Assembly (NCBI GenBank): GCA_030833025.1
Contig: JAURHZ010000078.1
Location: 1-9,239, forward strand
Length of the DNA stretch: 9,239 bases
Source: Armatimonadota bacterium
GTDB taxonomy: Bacteria > Armatimonadota > Armatimonadia > Armatimonadales > Armatimonadaceae
Direction of reading: 5' to 3'
The notes beneath the pieces are model-generated. The model was not told the origin of the DNA and searched no databases. It was given only the letters and a program-made list of their open reading frames with translations. This document shows, piece by piece, positions 5,524 through 9,239 of the stretch (position 1 is its first letter; the number at the start of each line of letters is the position of its first letter). A program made the translations under genes and the position numbers.

Positions 5524-6950
5524 TAGTGCGCCTCCTCTGCATTCTCATGGTCATCATGCCCATGGCCAAACTGATGATGATTCTTCAACAAAAGGTCACG
5601 CATTTCGAAGATGTTGATGATTGGCAGCACCTTGATGAACATGAACAAGAGGAAGACAAAGAATCCCATCGTTCCGATGAAGAGCGCCCAGTCCCATTCC
5701 GTCGGCGCATAGTAACCCCATGAGCTGGTCAGGAAGTCTCTCGTCAACGACATCGGGATGATGACGAAGCGCTCGAGCCACATTCCAATACCAACGATGA
5801 TCGACAATACAAAGAGGAATGGTACGTTGCGACGCAGCTGAGGCACCCAACAAAGCTGTGGGAAGATGCCATTACAGAAGATCAGCGCGTAATAGAACCA
5901 CTTATATGGACCGAACAACCGGTTATATACAAGAGCTAGTTCGTACGTATTTCCGCTGTACCAACCGTAGAACATCTCAAGGATATATCCGTAGAACACA
6001 ATCAGTCCAGTGGCGAGAAGAATCTTCGCCATCCAGTCCAAGTGCTTAGGCGTAATAAAGTCCTTGATTTGTGGGTAGATGCTTCGCAGGGGCAAACCGA
6101 AGGTAAGAACCATTGCGAAGCCGGCGAAAACTGCACCAGCCACAAAGTATGGCGGGAAGATGGTCGTGTGCCATCCAGGTACGATGCCGACCGCAAAGTC
6201 AAACGAAACGATGGTGTGGACTGAAAGTACGAGTGGAGCCGAGATTCCAGCGAGGATGTTGTATGCCTGCTCGTAGCGGAACCAGTGCTTTGCGCTTCCG
6301 ACCCATCCCATACTCGCTAGTCCGTAGATTCCCTGTACAAGAGGATGCTGCGACCGATCACGGAGTGTAGCGATGTCAGGGATTAGACCTAAGAACCAGA
6401 ACAACAGCGAAATCGTGAAGTATGTTGAAACTGCAAAGACGTCCCACTCAAGTGGTGAACGGGTCTGTGGCCACATTCCCAATGTGTTTGCATACGGGAA
6501 CAACCAGCAGCCAAGCCACGGTCGTCCGGTCTGGAGCAGAGGATAGAGCCCAGCACACATAACAGCAAAAATGGTCATCGCCTCAGCGAAACGGTTGATG
6601 GAGTTTCTCCACGATTGCCGCATCAGCAAGAGGATAGCTGAGATCAACGTACCTGCGTGGCCGATTCCAATCCACCAAACGAAGTTGATGATGTCCCAGG
6701 CCCATGCCGTCGGTTGGTTGTTACCCCAAACGCCGGTACCAGTCAAAACAAGGTACGTCACCGCAAGTAGCATCACGTTCAGAACAGCAAATCCAAGTCC
6801 AGTAGCTACAAACCATACGGTCGGTGGCTTTGGATTTAGGACAACTCCAGCCAAAATCTCAGAGATTGTGGTGTAAGAGTGCTCTCCATCGATGAAGTTC
6901 TGCGGTACGAGCCGTGTGCGCTTCGACGAGTCAATCGAATTTATCGCCAT
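5523..6950 (-). CDS. actC: Alternative complex III quinol-oxidising membrane subunit ActC (NrfD/PsrC-like)
   Basis: Polytopic membrane subunit of 475 residues that binds and oxidises menaquinol/ubiquinol and hands electrons to ActB. The NrfD-like fold is supported by about ten hydrophobic segments between residues 43 and 440. It shows hallmark ActC stretches: HAGTLISAILLL (residues 98-109), DFAVGIVPGWHTTIFPPYFV (251-270) and ERFVIIPMSL (393-402). Start is ATG at 6950, preceded by GGAG at 6959-6962 with 8-base spacing. Its first base is the last base of the actB stop (TGATG). The frame ends in TAA at 5523-5525, again sharing one base with the next ATG (TAATG). The cytoplasmic-looking C-terminus ends in a His/acid-rich tail (HHQFGHGHDDHE) from about residue 458. 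Length and order fit ActC; confusion with ActF, its paralogue, is excluded by position and motifs. Confidence 0.97.
   Translation of the reverse strand: MAINSIDSSKRTRLVPQNFIDGEHSYTTISEILAGVVLNPKPPTVWFVATGLGFAVLNVMLLAVTYLVLTGTGVWGNNQPTAWAWDIINFVWWIGIGHAGTLISAILLLMRQSWRNSINRFAEAMTIFAVMCAGLYPLLQTGRPWLGCWLFPYANTLGMWPQTRSPLEWDVFAVSTYFTISLLFWFLGLIPDIATLRDRSQHPLVQGIYGLASMGWVGSAKHWFRYEQAYNILAGISAPLVLSVHTIVSFDFAVGIVPGWHTTIFPPYFVAGAVFAGFAMVLTFGLPLRSIYPQIKDFITPKHLDWMAKILLATGLIVFYGYILEMFYGWYSGNTYELALVYNRLFGPYKWFYYALIFCNGIFPQLCWVPQLRRNVPFLFVLSIIVGIGMWLERFVIIPMSLTRDFLTSSWGYYAPTEWDWALFIGTMGFFVFLLFMFIKVLPIINIFEMRDLLLKNHHQFGHGHDDHENAEEAH
5531..5537 (-). promoter_or_regulatory. Strong ribosome binding site of actD
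   Basis: GAGGAGG on the minus strand, 7 bases before ATG at 5523, within the last codons of actC. One of the strongest such sites in the window, alongside that of coxA at 695-701. Confidence 0.8.
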
Positions 6951-9239
6951 CAGGCTTTCTCCAACTTAGAATTCGTATTGCGGATACGTGCAAGATATGT
7001 CGTTCGTGGTCGCGTGTTCAAGTCAGACAGCAGTGCATAGTCATGCGGCTGAGTCTTATTGACACTCACACGGCTACCAGGATCCATCATGTCACCAAAC
7101 TCAATCGCCTGAGTTGGACATGCCTGTTGACAAGCCGTTCGGACTTGCTGGTCTTCGATTTCCCGACCATCCTTCTTGGCCTCGATGCGCACTTCATTGA
7201 TCCTCTGGACACAATAAGTACACTTCTCCATCACACCACGACCACGAACGGATACACGTGGGTTAGCCAGCATTTTGAGCTGTGGCTTGTTGTAGTAATC
7301 CAGCGTTCCTGGACCACCTACACCCTGCGTCCACTTCAGGAAGTTAAACCTACGTACCTTGTAAGGGCAGTTGTTTGAGCAATAACGGGTTCCGACACAG
7401 CGGTTGTAGACCATCTGGTTCAGTCCCTCGTGGCTGTGGATTGTTGCAGCGACCGGACAGACAGGCTCACATGGTGCCTTTTCGCACTGCATACATGGAA
7501 CTGGCATGAAGTGCGAAATCGGATCGTTTACATCCGTACCCTCGTAGTAATGGTCCAGACGAATCCAGTGCATTTCGCGTCCGCGGGCAACTTCCTTCTT
7601 ACCAACAACGGGAATGTTGTTCTCTGCCTGGCAGGCAATAGAACAAGCATTACACCCGATACAGGTGGTCAGGTCGATGGTCATCGCCCACTGGTTGTAG
7701 CCAACATTCGAAAATTCAGGATAAAGGGATGTCCAGTTTTCCTTGTTTGCCAAGCTACGCTCTGCATAGCGGAAGTTTCCACCAGGATCAGCAGGATATG
7801 ATTCACCCTCACCTGCGTGCGCCTCATGGTTGTCATGTGGCTTATCGAGCGCGCGTGCGACACCGTGATGAAGCTCTTCGAAGATCATTCCCTTCTTCGA
7901 GACAAATTCATCAAAAGTGGCTACACGGACAATGTCACGGTTCTTGGTTTCAACGTACTCGGCCTTCAACAAGTGGTGTGGCTGGGTAAATACTAATTCG
8001 TATTCCTCTGTAATCACCTTTGCTTCAGCAGCCGTATTATAGAGATTCTTTGTCGTCCGAAGAGCATAGGTGTTAAAACCACGTCCCTTCGCACAAGCGC
8101 CGCCATGGGATCGCCCATAGCCGAGTGCCAATGTAATAGTATCTTCAGGCTGCCCTGGGAGAATCCAAACTGCGACCTTCAAGGTCCGTCCATCAACAGC
8201 AATCTCGACCATTTTTCGGCCGGTGTACTGCGCGATGTTTACAGCATCCGATTCCCCTACCTGTGGGATGATTCCAAGCTTCTTAGCGGTCGCCGCAGAA
8301 ATCATCGCTGCGTTGTCCCAGACGAGTGTCGTGACCGGCTTAGGAAGTTCTTGAAGCCATGCATTGTTAGCATAGCGACCATCGTGGATTGTTGGGTCAA
8401 GCCTAAACTGAACCTCATAACCAGATGCGTTTGCGGACTTAGGTTCCGGGGCTGTCGTCAGCGGTGGGAATGCGATTGGAGCAGGTGCTTGGCGGATAAC
8501 GCCGCGAGCAAGCGCCTGCCCCCATGCCGCCGATGTGATCGCACCATACGTAGACCGTACGAGATCTTCGCCATTAACTGGCTGTCCAAGGAATTCAGAG
8601 AGGTATTCAATCTCAGACTTGGTGGAGTAAAGTGGCTTGATAAGTGGCTGGCTCAGTGAAACGGTTCCATCATACGCAACCGCATCGCCCCATGATTCAA
8701 GCTCATGTGACAGCGGTAGGTGCCAGTTACAGAGAATGGATGTCTCATCCTCGTAGAGGGAGAGACGGATCGCATCATTTGCCTTGTTAGCCGTGAACTT
8801 GGAGAGCGCAGCTCCAAAGTCGATGTCAGCCGGAGCATTGTAAACAGGATTACCACCGATAATGACAAGCGTCGTTACCGAACCGTTATCAAGAGCCTTT
8901 GCGACATCAGCTAGCGAACCAGGCTTATCTGTTATAACTGGAGTCGTTGCCAGGACATGCTTTCCAAGCGCGCCGATCGCGGAATTGATCACGGCCGCAT
9001 AGTGATGAACAGTGTCACTCACATGATCGCCAGGAATAACGACTGCATTCCCACCCTTCAGGTCAGAAACCACAGTCTCCACGAACACGGTCTCTTCAGG
9101 GGAAAGCCCCTTAGGTGACTCGCCTGCGACGGCCGATGCAACAGCAGCGGCAATCGTTTCGAGAGCAGATGGCCTTACAGCTAAGCGGTGGTCAGCAGCA
9201 GCACCCGTAACGGAATATGCAGATTCGATCGCATATAAA
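6950..9239 (-). CDS. actB: Alternative complex III iron-sulfur subunit ActB (5' end cut by the window edge)
   Basis: Peripheral ACIII subunit that takes electrons from the quinol-oxidising membrane subunit and passes them to heme c subunits. The frame is open from the right edge (first full codon at 9238) to TGA at 6950-6952, giving 762 visible residues. The family is roughly 1000 residues, so the N-terminus, any Tat signal and part of the molybdopterin-oxidoreductase-like domain lie outside. The GTG at 9088 is not the start: the codons above it encode typical ActB sequence (YAIESAYSVTGAAADHRL). The first two thirds is the catalytically inactive MoCo-enzyme-like domain. The last third is a ferredoxin-like domain with four Cys groups at 7631-7663, 7454-7495, 7364-7399 and 7115-7222, containing 4, 4, 3 and 4 cysteines. 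That is the pattern expected for three [4Fe-4S] and one [3Fe-4S] cluster. A short His-rich linker (KPHDNHEAH) precedes the Fe-S domain. Its TGA overlaps the actC ATG by one base. Confidence 0.96.
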   Translation of the reverse strand, partial: LYAIESAYSVTGAAADHRLAVRPSALETIAAAVASAVAGESPKGLSPEETVFVETVVSDLKGGNAVVIPGDHVSDTVHHYAAVINSAIGALGKHVLATTPVITDKPGSLADVAKALDNGSVTTLVIIGGNPVYNAPADIDFGAALSKFTANKANDAIRLSLYEDETSILCNWHLPLSHELESWGDAVAYDGTVSLSQPLIKPLYSTKSEIEYLSEFLGQPVNGEDLVRSTYGAITSAAWGQALARGVIRQAPAPIAFPPLTTAPEPKSANASGYEVQFRLDPTIHDGRYANNAWLQELPKPVTTLVWDNAAMISAATAKKLGIIPQVGESDAVNIAQYTGRKMVEIAVDGRTLKVAVWILPGQPEDTITLALGYGRSHGGACAKGRGFNTYALRTTKNLYNTAAEAKVITEEYELVFTQPHHLLKAEYVETKNRDIVRVATFDEFVSKKGMIFEELHHGVARALDKPHDNHEAHAGEGESYPADPGGNFRYAERSLANKENWTSLYPEFSNVGYNQWAMTIDLTTCIGCNACSIACQAENNIPVVGKKEVARGREMHWIRLDHYYEGTDVNDPISHFMPVPCMQCEKAPCEPVCPVAATIHSHEGLNQMVYNRCVGTRYCSNNCPYKVRRFNFLKWTQGVGGPGTLDYYNKPQLKMLANPRVSVRGRGVMEKCTYCVQRINEVRIEAKKDGREIEDQQVRTACQQACPTQAIEFGDMMDPGSRVSVNKTQPHDYALLSDLNTRPRTTYLARIRNTNSKLEKA

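Noticed and set aside
8105..8659. 184-residue open frame on the plus strand
   Set aside because: Antisense shadow of actB with Cys/Arg-rich, low-plausibility composition and no family resemblance.
6950..9088. actB starting at GTG 9088
   Set aside because: The same frame is open to the right edge and upstream codons read as conserved ActB sequence, so the gene is cut by the window rather than starting here.

Overview
The window is one stretch of a respiratory operon, transcribed entirely from the minus strand and read from right to left. In order it holds: the C-terminal ~762 residues of ActB (the gene runs off the right edge), then ActC, ActD, ActE and ActF, a small uncharacterised single-span membrane protein, a SCO/SenC copper chaperone, CoxB, and the first 228 residues of CoxA (which runs off the left edge). 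There is no gene-free stretch of any size. Every junction visible here either overlaps by 1 to 8 bases or abuts, and I see no promoter, terminator, RNA gene, repeat, mobile element or CRISPR array.

The genes form one electron-transfer chain. Alternative complex III (ActB-F here, ActA presumably beyond the right edge) oxidises membrane quinol through its NrfD-like subunit ActC and passes electrons through the Fe-S subunit ActB and heme c subunits. The acceptor is a heme-copper oxygen reductase built from CoxA and a CoxB that carries a CuA centre and a cytochrome c domain. SCO delivers copper, probably for CuA. Co-transcription of ACIII, SCO and a caa3-type oxidase fits physically associated ACIII-oxidase supercomplexes.

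The standout is coxB. After 277 codons the frame meets an in-frame TGA (918-920), but the same frame then continues without any shift for 78 more codons of convincing CoxB/cytochrome c sequence, to a second TGA that overlaps the coxA start. The TGA falls between the heme-binding CXXCH and the expected axial methionine, so termination there would destroy the heme c domain while leaving the CuA domain intact. Five of the eight natural stops in the window are TGA, which argues against a reassigned code.

Organism: a Gram-negative-type aerobic bacterium with ACIII, of intermediate GC (about 50% by eye). ACIII-SCO-CoxBA operons with a small membrane protein between actF and sco occur, as I recall, in Acidobacteriota, Armatimonadota, Planctomycetota and relatives. 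I lean weakly toward the Armatimonadota/Acidobacteriota side but cannot settle this from sequence alone.
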